In this document: piece by piece, positions 24,301-36,700 of the stretch
Layout: each line of letters starts with the position of its first letter
How positions within the stretch are numbered: the first letter of the stretch is position 1
Assembly (NCBI RefSeq): GCF_022605165.1
Contig: NC_063076.1
Coordinates: forward strand, 744,001-808,000
Length of the DNA stretch: 64,000 bases
Reading direction: 5' to 3'
DNA from: Purpureocillium takamizusanense
Taxonomy: Eukaryota; Ascomycota; Sordariomycetes; Hypocreales; Ophiocordycipitaceae
Translations under genes and position numbers: made by a program
Notes under the pieces: model-generated
Databases searched by the model: none
Seen by the model: only the letters and a program-made list of their open reading frames with translations
Told to the model about the DNA's origin: nothing

Positions 24301-27300
24301 ACGAGAAGAGATCTTATGAGTCTTTCCCTAAAGCAGTAATCTGCGACTCTCATTGCACCATCGTGTTGCTTCGTTCTGCTTCGCCGCGGCGGCACTACCC
24401 AGGACGGGAGTTGGGATCTCCCACTGCAGTATGTATGTATTTGACGTCAATAGCGGTGACCACAGCCTTGACCCGACACAATGGTCAAGGAAGCACACAT
24501 TTCCCTAGCAAGCGGCCTGCGCGAATGCGGTTACCCGGGCTCAGGCTCAGGGGTCTCTGCGGTAGTTCTGTGTGCTCTAGTCATGCCGGTCCCGTCCCGC
24601 TGACGATTGCGCGCCCAACATGAACGCGGCCAACAATGATGCTATATTTGGATGGAATGCCCAAGACCTCACCTGCATCTGTACATGTGTACTACAATTT
24701 ACCATATCCGAGCAGGCCCATCAACAAGACACTGATGAGAGAGCCATCCTGGTGGTTCCAACGCCAGCAGTGTGACTTGAAGAAAAGACGCATCTCATAC
24801 GTGCTTGCGCATGCACGAGTGCCCGTCCTGGTGATGAAAATGTACACCACTCGCGTGGCAAAGGCATTCCTTTGGCAGCCCACCACGAAAGCCACTTCCC
24901 CAGACTGTCAACCCCAGAAAATTGCCTTGGGCTCGCCCGGGGAGGGGGGCCCCTTTCTCCCCAGAGTCCCCCCAGTTTCATCCAAGACGACGGGAAGGGA
25001 CCAGCAGCAAACCTTCTACGTAGACCACCGACCCTTTCCCGTTAGTACGCATATGCTTGTTTCCCCGGACCGTCATCTTCTCGCGTGTCGCCTCGCCCGG
25101 GGGGTCTCATCTTTGCGGGGGAAGCACCACACGTCGGCTTGGTTCGGCCCCCGGACGAGAGGAAGCTGGCGTATAAGTGGGCATCGAGGCGCCACTCCGC
25201 GGACAGCTACTTACTTACTAGATCGACCGCCCCCCGGGTGAGCGAGAGGCCAAGGAACCTCGGCCGGGAATAGTACACGCGTATTACTTTGTGCTGTAGG
25301 AGGAGAAGGCGCCTCTATTCTACGCGATCTTCCACGGCGCACGGCCGTGGCGTCGGCGTGCTCCAGTCTGGGCATTAGTTATATCGGCCCATTGCTGGCT
25401 CCGCAGTTTTAAGCCAGACCCGGACCCCGCGATTCATCATCGACTAAAACTAATAAGCTGCGTCTGTGCTTCGAGAGCAACTTTTTGTTGGCCACTTGAC
25501 TGCGCGTGTGCGTCGCTTGTAGGCACGTAGTGACTAGTAGTCCATAGTACATGTATACGGTCTATGATTCAACGACGATCGGTCCAAGCCCGGATTGGGC
25601 CTGACCCGATCAAGTCGACCCAATCTACGTAGGCCCTCAAGGCCCGATCCCCAGCATTCGGCAGTGACGGCCCTGCGGAGCCTTTCCAAGGCGACGCTCG
25701 GTCGTGAGGATGGACGCCGGGGCGCTTGTTGAGGCCGGCACGTCAAGACGGCATGTCAGACGAACGACCCCTCTCTGGGTGTGGTCTCTGCACACTGGCT
25801 TCGGGAGGGGTGATGACACCCCTCAATATACTGTAGACTGTACTTCGTACGTCAATGGTACTATGTGGTAGCACCAAGTATTCCGAGGCGCAACGCAGCT
25901 GCCCGTCAGTCATCTCGCTCCCGGTGCAATCGGGCTTGCAAAAAGGCGGGCTATGGTCCTTGGTCGTTTCCAACGACCGATCCGAAAAAGGGGAAGCCCG
26001 TGGTCGCACCGTGCAAGGGGGCCCGAGATCTCGGTTCGAGGGCCGTTAGGCGAGTCGGCCTTGAAACTGGCTCGGAGATCAATCACAGCAGGCCACCACG
26101 CCGCCGGCTGCCGGGGGGGTGTGTCTGGACGGGGAGGCCATCATCGTCGTCTTCTTCTTTCTTTCCCTTGCCTGAACTTGGGGGCCCTACCTGCTGCCGC
26201 TGTCTTACGAAAAGGCTCGAGTCGCGCAACCAGACCTCTCTCTTACCCCCGAGTGACACAGGTTCATCTCGGCGCCCACCGGCCGTGCCGTATGTATGTT
26301 CCTGTCTCAAACTCTCTTTTTTTCTTCTCCCGATGCACCTGGCCCCGTCAATGCCTCCTCCGTCCATGCCTCTGACAAGTTTGACAGCTCACTTGACGTG
26401 CCCGTGGTATCACCAGACTTCCGTCCCCCCGGTCTCTCTCTACCTAGTTCGTCTCCCCTTTCGGTCAAGGCGGGACACGGTCACATCGGACTACGTACTG
26501 CTGGAAAGCAGCCCTGTCCCGGAGTGTAAGAGGGTGTGCTCGAGTGGTGGAGCCCGTACCGTACCTCTTCCAACCCTTCCATGGTCGCCGAGCAAGTGCT
26601 ACCGATGGTGGCGTCCGGGGAATGTGCCTGGTGATTCGCCTGGCTTGCGCACACGCTCCGGCTTTAGGCAAAAAGAGAAGGCTTGTGTCCAGCTTTGTTC
26701 CCCTTGCTCCGGGCGAGCGGCTCTGCCGGTGACGACGGGGCTGTTTTTGTTTCCTTTTTCTTCCCTTTTCTGCATGCGATGGCGGCGGCGGCGGTGGTGC
26801 CAGTCCCGGTCGCCGCAAAAGATGATTGCAAATCAGCACCGCACGACGACATTTTCCGCAAGGGGGACCTGGGCGGAGGAACTGCTGGAGCGGGCGCGCG
26901 GCATCAATCTGACATGAGGCTGGATGTGGTCGGCGACATAACTAATCGGTGCAGCACTGACGGAATCGGGACACCCCCCGGCCCCGGAATAAAAAAATCC
27001 AGGGTGAGCGAGCGGATACGGTCAGAGTTGCGGCAAGCTCTGCGAAATGAAACTCGAGTTGGCTGTGGGACTCGATTGATGTTGTTGTTTCCGTTGCTCC
27101 GTGGTGAACTTGATGAAGCCATGTAGTATCGAATGTGCATGTGATGGGGAAAACGGGAGCGAGCGCCGTTCGACTCACAAATATCGGACAAGCTGTGCTC
27201 TTCTGTAACACGGCTGGGCTCGGCAGGCTACGGACCAAGTTACAAAAGCACAAAAGACGCAAGGTATCGTGTTGCCAGGGCAAACTGAAAGCCGTTTCTT

Positions 27301-28696
27301 TGCGACCGATCCATGCTGGCGAATAGAGGCAATGTCATGTCAACATGTCAAGCCCCAGGCCCTCCTGAACCTCCAACACTCCCCTCCCTCGTGCCAGGGT
27401 CCCGCCCATGCGCTGGTCCTGCCGCGTGCTTGTGTCACCCCAAGCGCTCTCGAATCAGCGCAGCATGCCATTGCATAAATTGTACAGTATACGACTCGCT
27501 TCCCATAATAGACACCGGTTGGTTGCGTCTGCATATATTACCACGTGCGTCGTCCTATTGTTTGCCCGTGCCCCGGTCCCTAATCTACGAGTTTGTTTTG
27601 GCTATCCTAGCTCGCGCCTGCATACACGAGCCAAGCATCGAATGGTACATGTAGCGAGAGCAACAGGAGCAATGAGAGTAGCGAAAGCAACGAAAGCAAG
27701 TTGATAGATCCTAGCGAGGTCCTTCATGCGTCTATGGCAGGCTATCATTTCTTACCAAGGAACCCCTTTAGAAATCTGTACATGTAGCGTTAAGACCTGG
27801 ACAGCCTCCCGCACAAAGCACATAGAGTGGCAACCATGAACAAGATCTTAACAGGAACTAGGGAAAGTTGCACTAATGCCGTGGAATTCTAGTCCAAGAT
27901 TCTAGAAGCACTTCGTTGAACATGTTGTGCCTGCCGCACGGGCGCATGGACGCCATATGTCATATCTGCCGGGCTGCGCACCCACGCCCCCTGACCAGTG
28001 CGCCTCTTAGACGGTTACATCTTGCAAAGGCCCATAAGTCTCTGCACCTTCCTCCTCCCGGCACGTCCGTGTGGTAGGCTCTTCGACCGGCCCCGTATAC
28101 TGCCGGCGTCGACTCGACACCCGATGGCGCTGAATCGGACCGTCCCTGGCTGCATGTCAATGCGTTGGACAAGACCGCTCCGCAAGCGCAGTGTTCAACG
28201 TCGATGAAGAGCATCCGGGGCACGCCGGGATAGGAGATTGCCCAATCTCTGCCGCATAGTTGACCTTCTGTGCGCTGGCGTGGATTACCATAGGACGAGT
28301 CTGGAGCTTTGACGTCGGTGCACTTTGATGGCAGATGGTGACTATGTCTGGATGACGGAAGTGGTGAAATGGGATCAAAGTCAGGGCGGCCATCTGCACT
28401 CCACATAGTTTCTTCTCTTTATTCCTGCTTCATCAGTTGCCGTTGCTCGTGCCTGGTTCGCGTTCGAATCAAGGTGGGTTGACAAGCTAGGTCTATCGTC
28501 ATCAGTGTTGGGCAAGCAGACTGGCCAAGGCGGCCCGCACCGCGCATGAATTGCCAACCCAGCCAGCATCCAGTGTCCTGAGCTGAGCTCGCACTCGATG
28601 CCATTGACATTGTATGTGAGTTCTTATAAAGCCTATGCAGCAGCGCGCGCAGTCTCTCGCATCCGGTGGCGAACCGTCTAATTCTAACTGGGGCAT
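18375..28696. other. 10.3 kb interval without recognisable genes
   Basis: No reading frame here carries a family motif I recognise, and the longest ones (for example 354 codons at 20483-21547) run through poly-G, poly-T and CT tracts and look like chance products of GC-rich DNA. The interval is rich in simple repeats: GT/GTCT, GGT and GGAT tracts at 19613-19768, GACA at about 22576-22605, GA at about 22866-22886, CT at about 23982-23997, a 14-base G run near 20808 and a 14-base T run near 20940. It is not AT-rich, so it is not a RIP-degraded transposon nest. It includes the promoter of the acetate-type transporter and the 3' UTR of NPT1. Confidence 0.6.
19613..19768. repeat. Microsatellite cluster (GT/GTCT, GGT, GGAT)
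   Basis: Three adjoining simple-sequence tracts: alternating TGTG/TGTCTG from about 19613 to 19672, GGT repeats from about 19714 to 19738, and GGAT repeats from about 19744 to 19768. No coding role is apparent. Confidence 0.85.
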
Positions 28697-30207
28697 CTAG
28701 GCAGCCTCTTCTTTTCCCCAGCGGGCAGATTCGTCTCCTTCCTTCCACTCGCGCTCCACGTACCCGAGCTCGCGCTTGACCTTTTCTACCAAGTCTTTAT
28801 CTCCCGTGTTCTTTCCGATGTTGTCACTATTGCTAGTCAGCAATGCCGTTCGCCAGGATAGCCGAGCGTGCTTGATATGCCTTGGGAGAGGACTGACCTG
28901 ATCTTGATGGCTGGCCGCCCTGCAGCCGAGCTCAGCTTGATAACGATGTTCAGAGGGACCGACTTGGTGCCGGTGGAGAGGTGGACAAAGTCGTTCGTCA
29001 GGTACGTTCCGACACCAAAGGTAGGCTGGAAGCCGTACTCGTCCGACACCTGCTTGTACTCGAGACAGCGCTCAATATTGAGCGAGTCGGAAAACACAAT
29101 GACCTTCTTGTCCTTGATGCCCTCCGAGTCGTAGTACTCGCGCATCGTCTTGACGTACTCGGCGGGGTCTCCAGAGTCCTGTCGGACGCCGGTGAAGAGC
29201 TCGGCGTACGTCTTCATGCTGCCGTCGGGTTTCTGGAAAGCATCTCTGGACAACCCACCCTCAACAGGGCGAATGGGCTGACTGAAGGCGTGCAGAAACT
29301 CCCGGGTACCAAATGTGTCCGTCAGCGCAATGGCTAGGTTCGATCCAAAACAGCTGACCCAATGTCGCAATGCCTCTTCTGTCGCGTTTTTGTAGTCGCC
29401 CATGATGGCAGCCGTGCCCATGAACCACTCGTGAGCTACCGTACCGACTGGAGGGATGCCGAAGCGCATAGCCAGGTGGACATTGCTGGTGCCCGAGAGC
29501 TTGCCAGGAAACCCCTTGGCGGCAGCCTCCTTGGACGCCTTGACGAGGCCGCGGAACACGAGTGCTTGCGTGTGGTAATCTCTCCGCCGCCGCGTGCCAA
29601 ATTCGGAGGTGATGCAGCCGGCTTCCAAGAGCTTCAAGCCCTTTGCGAAGGCTTGCTCCTCCTGTCCGTCATAGCTCCAGTCCGTGTCCATGAACCGAAA
29701 ATAGGCCTCTGACGTGAGCGCCAAGATCGGAATTTCGTACAGAATGGTGTCGGACCATGTGCCCCGAATGTTGATATCGATGTCGCCGAGGTCGGTGTCG
29801 GCGCCGGTGTCCTCGCCAAGAGGCGCAAACGTAACGGTAACCTGGTCGCGTGGTCGCAGTCGAAACTCCCTCAAGTACTCGAGATAGTCAGGCGTAAGGT
29901 ACGGGCAGTGCGATTGGAGAAACAGATACTCGTCGTTGAGCAGCGAAATGTTGCCGAGCTCTGGCGCATGCGGTTAGAGAATGAAGACTCAGAGAAACCG
30001 GAGGCACTCACTTCTAATTTGCTCGTCAAGCCACTTGAAGCCAGCCCGCGACAGCCTCTTGTCGGGCGTCCGGTTTGTGAAGGCATAAGTCACCTCAATA
30101 TCCTTAAAAAACTTGAAGACGGCGCATTGCATCGTCAACTTGTACAAGTCGGTGTCGAGGAAGGAGATGACGCCCTCCGGAAAGGGCGACGAGCTGTTGA
30201 AGTCCAT
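28697..30207 (-). CDS. NPT1: Nicotinate phosphoribosyltransferase
   Basis: Joins nicotinic acid to PRPP to give nicotinate mononucleotide in the Preiss-Handler NAD salvage route. Exons inferred: 30207-30012, 29960-28898 and 28826-28697; introns 29961-30011 (51 bp) and 28827-28897 (71 bp). The joined protein is 462 residues. Diagnostic blocks are SFLDTDLYKLTMQCAVF at the N-terminus, SEFGTRRRRDYHTQ, the VGTVAHEW segment carrying the phosphorylated His, VRQDSGDPAEYV, and across the last junction IKISDNIGKNTGD. The alternative reading of the second exon past the donor at 28897 ends at once in a stop, supporting the intron. It is divergent from UTP4 with about 0.9 kb between starts. Confidence 0.95.
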
Positions 30208-31103
30208 GACGGCGATTCGGCGATGTGAGTCCGCAGCGGTTCTTGACGGCTTTCGGCAGCCCTCTGCTAATGTCCAGCTGTCGTGCCGTTGGCTGAAGCC
30301 TCGCGCATCGAGAGGCGGCTGCGTCGGTTGTGACTCAAGGACCCGGATGACGTGCAGAAACTTGCGCCGCGGCAGGCTGAAGCGGGAGGCGAGGTTTCGC
30401 GCTCGTTCGCCTCGAGTAGTACTGGAACAAGCCCGGGACTGTGTCGGGCGGCAGAATGACGTGTAGGTTTCGTGCGAAGCTACGTCGCAGTCGAGTCGTT
30501 TGCGGCGAAGACGTGAAGCAAGTGTCCGGCCGAAGTGCTCGGCGTTAGCAATGTTGGTACGAAGTACGAGGTCGAAGTTACGTTAGTGCCAGAAACTGCA
30601 GGGCAATGGAGGACGGTCAAGCCACGCCGCATCAGGCTGCGCCGCGAAGATAAGTCGACGACGCCGTCAGTGCCCACAAAGACCGCTGGACAGCACTGGA
30701 GGGGCTGGTATTCCAGGCGATCTAGTGCCTGGGGCAGTCACCTAGCAGGCGTCTCCAGGCTCTGGAAGCAGGAAGCAGGACGGTATTGTATTGTTGATTG
30801 GGTACGTACTGGTGGGGTGGAGGGGCACCAGCGCATTGACCACACCTTAATTTCTGCAGCGCCAGCCAGCGGCAGAAAAAAAAACTCTGGGACGAGGCTG
30901 GACTTTTTTTCCTCCATGCTCAGAAGGCGGTCCCGCGACAACACCACCCCTTCAGCCACGCCATCCCGCAGCGTTGACAAGACTTTCTATTCGGGCACCA
31001 GGCAACTTGGCGTCCGTTCAGTACGCTGTCTGCTCGAGTCCGCGGCCCCGTGGTTATCGGACATCAAGCGAGCTTCAACGACCGCATCGCAATCGCAGCA
31101 ACC
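30208..31103. promoter_or_regulatory. Divergent promoter region NPT1/UTP4
   Basis: About 0.9 kb between two divergent start codons. No separate gene is supported. An in-frame ATG at 31050 could start UTP4 18 codons earlier; the ATG at 31104 sits in a better context (CAACCATGG) and gives the family-like N-terminus. Confidence 0.5.
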
Positions 31104-33782
31104 ATGGACGTTCACCGCTGTCGCTTCGTTCCCTACCAGCCCTCGGCCATCAATGCGGTCGCCTTCTCTCATCCCAAGACGAGAACCGCAAAGCGCAGCA
31201 CCGTCGCGAGGCTGGCGGTTGGCCGCGCCAACGGCGATATCGAGATATGGAACCCGGGTAACGGGACCTGGCACCAGGAGCAAGTCATCCGGGGCGGCAA
31301 GGGCCGCAGCATTGACGGGCTCGTTTGGGTCAACGAAGCCGACCAGGACCTGGGCGATGGCCGCGTCCTGATCGGGAAGTCGCGCCTGTTCAGCATCGGC
31401 TACACTTCTACCGTCACCGAATGGGACCTGGAAACGGGCAAGCCCAAGCGTCATGCAAGCGGCCAGCACGGCGATATCTGGTGTCTCGCAGCACAGCCCT
31501 CCGGTTCGACCGACGGACCCATCTCCGAAGTACAAAACTCAAACAAGCTTGTTGCTGGCACCATCGACGGCGAGCTGGTCATGCATTCGCTCGAGGACGA
31601 TGACTTGCGTTTTCAGCGAGTCTTGGTCAAGTCTCCGACCAAGAAGGCGCAGATGGTCAGTATGACCTTCCAGTCGCGCAAGGTGGTCATCGTCGGCTGC
31701 TCCGACAGTACTATCCGGGCCTACGACATGACCAGAGGACACCTGCTGCGGCGGATGACTCTCGGGTCCGACCTGGTCTCCGGCGCCAAAGACATCATTG
31801 TCTGGTCTGTCAAGTGCCTACCAAATGGCAATATCGTCTCTGGCGATTCTACGGGGCAGATCTGTATTTGGGACGGCAAAACATACACACAAGCCCAGCG
31901 CATTCAAAGCCACAAGCAGGACGTCCTGAGCCTCGCCACGAGTGCCGATGGTACCGCCATCATGAGCGGCGGTATGGACCGAAGAACGTTCTTGTACAAG
32001 CAGGGTTCTGGAGCGGGCCAGCGTTGGGGCAAGGTCTGGGGGCGGCGTTATCATGACCATGATGTGAAGGCTATGGCGTCATTTGAAAACGGCAACATCA
32101 GTGTTGTGGTTTCAGGAGGTGAGAAGAACTCTACCCGGTTTACACTTGCTCTATACTGACTTCAGCCAGGCCCCGATGCCAACCTCATGATTGTACCTCT
32201 CAAGGAAATGGGCCGCGAGAATCACAGGATGTTGAGCAACCTGCCGCACCAGCCACCGCTCGCAAGCGCCGCCAACGCGAGATTCATGGTCAGCTGGTGG
32301 GACCGGGAGATTCACATATGGTCCCTCAGGAAACCCGCCACCGACCTATTTGAGTCGGGCGGCGACGACGGCGACATTAACCAAAATCGCAAGCTTCTAA
32401 AGACGATTGTTGTCAAGGGCGATTGCAACATTGCTTCTGCGGCGTTGAACCAGGATGGAACCCTCCTCGTAGTCTCTACGCCCATCGACGTCAAGGCCTT
32501 CCGTCTCGAGCATCAGGACCCGACCAAACCTTCAGATGTGAAAATTCACGCCCTCCAGCTTCCAGAGCAGCTTACGCGTCTTGGAGCCACGCAGCTTAAG
32601 CTCTCACCCGATGGGAAATGGCTCTTGCTGGTCCAAGAGGGGTCGCGTGTCTTGATGGTACGGATTACCCTCGATGCGACCAAGGAGGGGTCGCCCACCG
32701 TTGGTATCAAAGTCCAGCGGCTCGCCCGGCTGCGTCGCCATGTACCAAAACACATCATGAACGGCGGCTTGGGCGGCTACGACCGGAGCGTCACACATGC
32801 GACTTTCAGTGCGGACTCGAAAATGGTTGCGGTTGCCGACCTGGCTGGCTACGTGGACACGTGGATCTTGCGCGGCCACGACGAGAACCTAGGAAAAGGT
32901 AAAGCTGTCGGCGGCGCCGATGACGCGGCTTCGCTGTCGTCGGATAGCGAGTCATCTGACGAGGAAGCCGACGCTATCGATGTCGGTGAGCAGTGGATTC
33001 GCAATGCGAACGCGAAGCAGTTGCCCAAGTTACCCTCCGCATCCGTGGTGCTGTCCTTCACGGACGACGTACCCGGGTCCGGAGATGCTACGGCGGACCA
33101 CGACTATGTTCTTGTCGCCATCACGTCGTCGTGGAACGTTCTCGCCTTCCATCCCCGTTTAGGCGCACTCACTCCTTGGTCCCGAAGACATCCCCGAAAG
33201 GCCCTTCCCGCGGCGGTACGGGATCTGCTAGATCTGCCCAAAGGCATATTCTGGCAGGGGTCAAGGATGTGGGTGTATGGCGTGTCATTTCTCCTCATGC
33301 TGGACATGGACCAGGACCTTCCCATGCCTGCAGCAGACGTCGACGGATCCGCAGAGACTCAGGTGACTCAAGGAACCAAGAGAAAGCGGATCTCACGAAC
33401 AACTGGCGCTGGTGGCAAGATGGAGCGAGAGAACCTCGCGCCTCACAAAGTCCGGAAACATGGAGAGGAAGAGAACTACGAAGACCTCGATGTGGGGGAG
33501 ACGCCGAAGGTGGAGGAGAGCGATAGCGACGATGACATGGCTGACGCCGACGGGGAACTCGCTGAGCTCCGCAACAACGCCAGCAAGACCGTCGTCCAGT
33601 CTGACGAAACGACCGACGGGCGCAAAAAGTGGTGGATCACGTACAAATATCGCCCCATTCTAGGCGTCGTGCCCGTGAACCGCGCCGGACAGCCGCTCGA
33701 GGTTGCGCTGGTGGAGAGACCGACGTGGGATGTGGAGATACCCGACCGATACTTTGCCGGCCACGAGCGGGAGAATTATTGA
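31104..33782 (+). CDS. UTP4: U3 snoRNP / t-UTP WD40 protein Utp4 (cirhin-like)
   Basis: Utp4 belongs to the t-UTP subcomplex of the small-subunit processome, acting on nascent pre-18S rRNA in the nucleolus. One intron (32119-32169) gives 875 residues. The N-terminus MDVHRCRFVPYQPSAINAVAF and repeated WD40 blades are clear (DIEIWNPG, TVTEWDLETGKPK, QICIWDGKTY, MDRRTFLYK, REIHIWSLRK). An acidic insert rich in Asp, Glu and Ser lies near residues 590-615, and a basic/acidic tail starts near 740 (GTKRKRISR, then an Asp-rich run), followed by KKWWITYKYRPILGVVPV close to the C-terminus, which matches the end of the family. Confidence 0.92.
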
Positions 33783-36700
33783 GCAAGGAGTACGTACGTG
33801 TGCGCGTCCAGGAGAGGGGGTAGCCCCTCACATATCGGACAGTTCGGGCTGGGGTGCGTTTGACGTGGCCCCAGCATAGCGAGGGCATGTCTCGCGCGTG
33901 ACGACTGTATCTAAAACTTGCCACATATTGTAACTACAAGGCGTCGCGGTAAAGGGCGGCCTCGGAAATCTCTTTCCAGGATTATCATACGGCTCAGCCG
34001 CACGAGCTGACACGTTTTTGCAATCTCAAAGTGGTTTTCTTGTCCGTCACGAGGCCCTGATCGCGCGGCCGAGTACGTCGTGCCTCACAAGCGAGTGCCC
34101 CAGGCGTGCGGTCACAGTCCGAGGGGGGAGCCTTGCTCTGCTCCCATCACGCATCGTTTGCCCGTGGATGTAGCTGTGACTAGTCCATGACAAAGTTCGT
34201 GATGCGCTGGCACGGCTGCCCCTCACGAACACGACAAATGCTTTTTGAAAATTATCGAAGCACTTTCAAGGAACAAGCATCAGGTAATGAGCGAGCTCAG
34301 GCCCTCGACTCCGAACCGCGCAGTGCCCCGTCCGCGATTCATCAACGGTAATGGCGGCGAAGGCTCGGCGGTGACAAGGCGTCGCACAGAGACGGGACTG
34401 GACCGTGGAAAAGGCCAGTGTCGTTGTCGTCGTCGTCGTCGTTGAGTCCCCCTTAACGGAGGGTGGGAGCGGGGGTCCACAGATAGCCGAGGCGTACGCG
34501 GCGGTTAGTCGTGGGCGAAGAAGAAAGTGGAGAAGGGGGGGGGGGGGAGAAGGGACGACGACGGTGCTTTACGCGCGGCCTGGTGCTGAAGACTGTGAGG
34601 CGGAGGTCGCGGCCGGGCGCCGTCGGTGTACGTACTCGGTCCGTCGAGGCTCACGGGACTGTGGTTCGGGGGGCGTACGGTGCGTGCGGCTTTCGCTGGC
34701 TGGAGCTGGGGACGCGAGGCGAGGGGGTGTGTGTGTGTGTGGTGATGTCGAGGCGGTGAAGTGGGAATATTGTTTCTCGTTTGAGTCGTTGCCGAGCTCT
34801 CGGGCGATGGCAGCTGGATCTTGCGTTGAGTTGCAATATGTTGAGAGCTGAGTCAAGAAGTCCCGGGGGTCAGACCCACGTAGTGAAACAGGTACAAGCA
34901 CTTGCCACAACTCGAGATGTAATAGGAGTTGAGATGATGCTTTAGCGAGTTATCAGTATCAGTGATGGACAAGTTCATGAAGCTCGTCTTCATCTCCAAA
35001 GCATGGAATGGCGAATGGCGCATCTTGGCCCAGTCCCAACGTGGCCTCGGCAGCCATCCTCTTGGCATGGAAAAGCTTGTCCTGACAAGAACCGGCCCTC
35101 GCGTCGTGCCGTCTGCTCCAGACCTCCCTTTGTTTTTGTCGGGGCATCCGGGAGCAACGACGAGGGCCTTGTTTCAACGTGACAGGTCTCGTTGGCACGG
35201 ACGGGGGCGGGCTCAATCAAGTAAGCCGGCAGGCTCTCAACCCCTTGAACTATGCTCTGCTCTGCTCTGCTCATCGAAACAGCAAGCTTCAATGGTATAT
35301 CCTACTTGAAGAAAACGGCCGGCACACATTGCGATTCCAGTAGCATGCACATCGAGCGGCACGGGTGTGTATGTGGCATCGCAGCAATTGGTCCCACTGC
35401 TACCTGATAACCAAACGTCACCACAAAGACGTCCACCCCGGCAAACACTCGGCGAGATCAAGCCGATCATGGCGACCCGTGAGTTCTCATGTACGCGAGA
35501 TGCATGACCTGAATCGGAAGAGGTCAGTTCATGCTCGTCTGCACGCCCCCTGGTCGTCACTTTCGATCATGAGAAGCGGCAATCCGACGTCGTCGGTACC
35601 ATAGGTAAGCAGGGGGTCTACAAAGTACTGGGAGTCTGACCGTGGTTATGGTGGCGGCGGCAACGATGACGCGGCCTTGGTGGCACGCCCACCCTCCCGC
35701 ATGGCCTCCCCGAACGCGTCCCTTCGCCTCCGGCTTGCTACCTACCCTAAAGTCAGCCGTGCAATTGGAGCTGTTGGGGACGGTTTTCTTGTTATGCGGT
35801 TATCTGGGGGCAGACTAGCATCTGGACAGGTGTAGTTCCTAGCGTCCTTGGACGCGGAGCGGCTGCCGGGTCTGGGGGATAGTGACGGAGGGCAGAGGCC
35901 ATCAGGAGGCAAAGAGGCTGAAGGGTGAGTCTCCCGGGCCTGGTCGAGCCCCAGCAGGCACCCGTGCGGATGCTCTGTGCGCTGTTGGGCGGTTGCGGGA
36001 TGACGCCTGGCGGCATATATGAGTTTGCGATTTTACCGTTGCAGCCTTGCAGGAAACGGGGTTTCGGTGGCCAAGCAGGCAAGAGGGGGGGGGGTGTACA
36101 ATTTAGAAAGAGTACAAATTGAAAGTGCGGTTTATAGGTATGGAGGCTTGCACGACGTGACCTGTACGAATGTAATTATTCTCTTCAGGCACCTGTTTTT
36201 ATTTTCTTCTAGACGAGCGTACAAACGTTTAGCCAGGAAACATCAGCCAGCCAGCCATACCTAGTAGCTCAGCAACGTCAGGAGTGGTTGTCACGATGGA
36301 AGCATTTAAGAACTGTCCGTGGCTGCCCCTGGTGCGAGATGTGGTCCCGGCGGGAGCCAAGCCACAGCTTCACGTTCGGACGGCTTCCACGTCGAAGAGG
36401 CTGAGGCCAGGCTGCGCCACCTCTCGCGCCGCAGCAAAGCCTGTGGGAATAATACAGTGTGCGAAGTACCTCACCCTACTGCTCGTGTCCCGTACCTCGT
36501 TCACCAAGTGGCCGTTTGCGTAGAGAAAGCACTGATGCAAGCAAAGACGTCAATTAAACATGACGACGATTTCTTGCGCTCCCCCAGCGAGTCATAATTT
36601 GGCAATCTCATTGTCAAGCTCTCGACTGTCTGATCTGTCTGGGACTCGAGGAGCCGCCGCCGCCTGCCGCCCGCCGCGCGCACATCTCCACGGACCACCG

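Noticed and set aside
24636..25241. 201-codon frame that looked less repetitive
   Set aside because: No motif, no splice-consistent extension and no family resemblance; insufficient to call a gene.
28460..28490. GTTCGAATC, a tRNA B-box-like string
   Set aside because: No A-box or acceptor stem pairs with it at the right distance.
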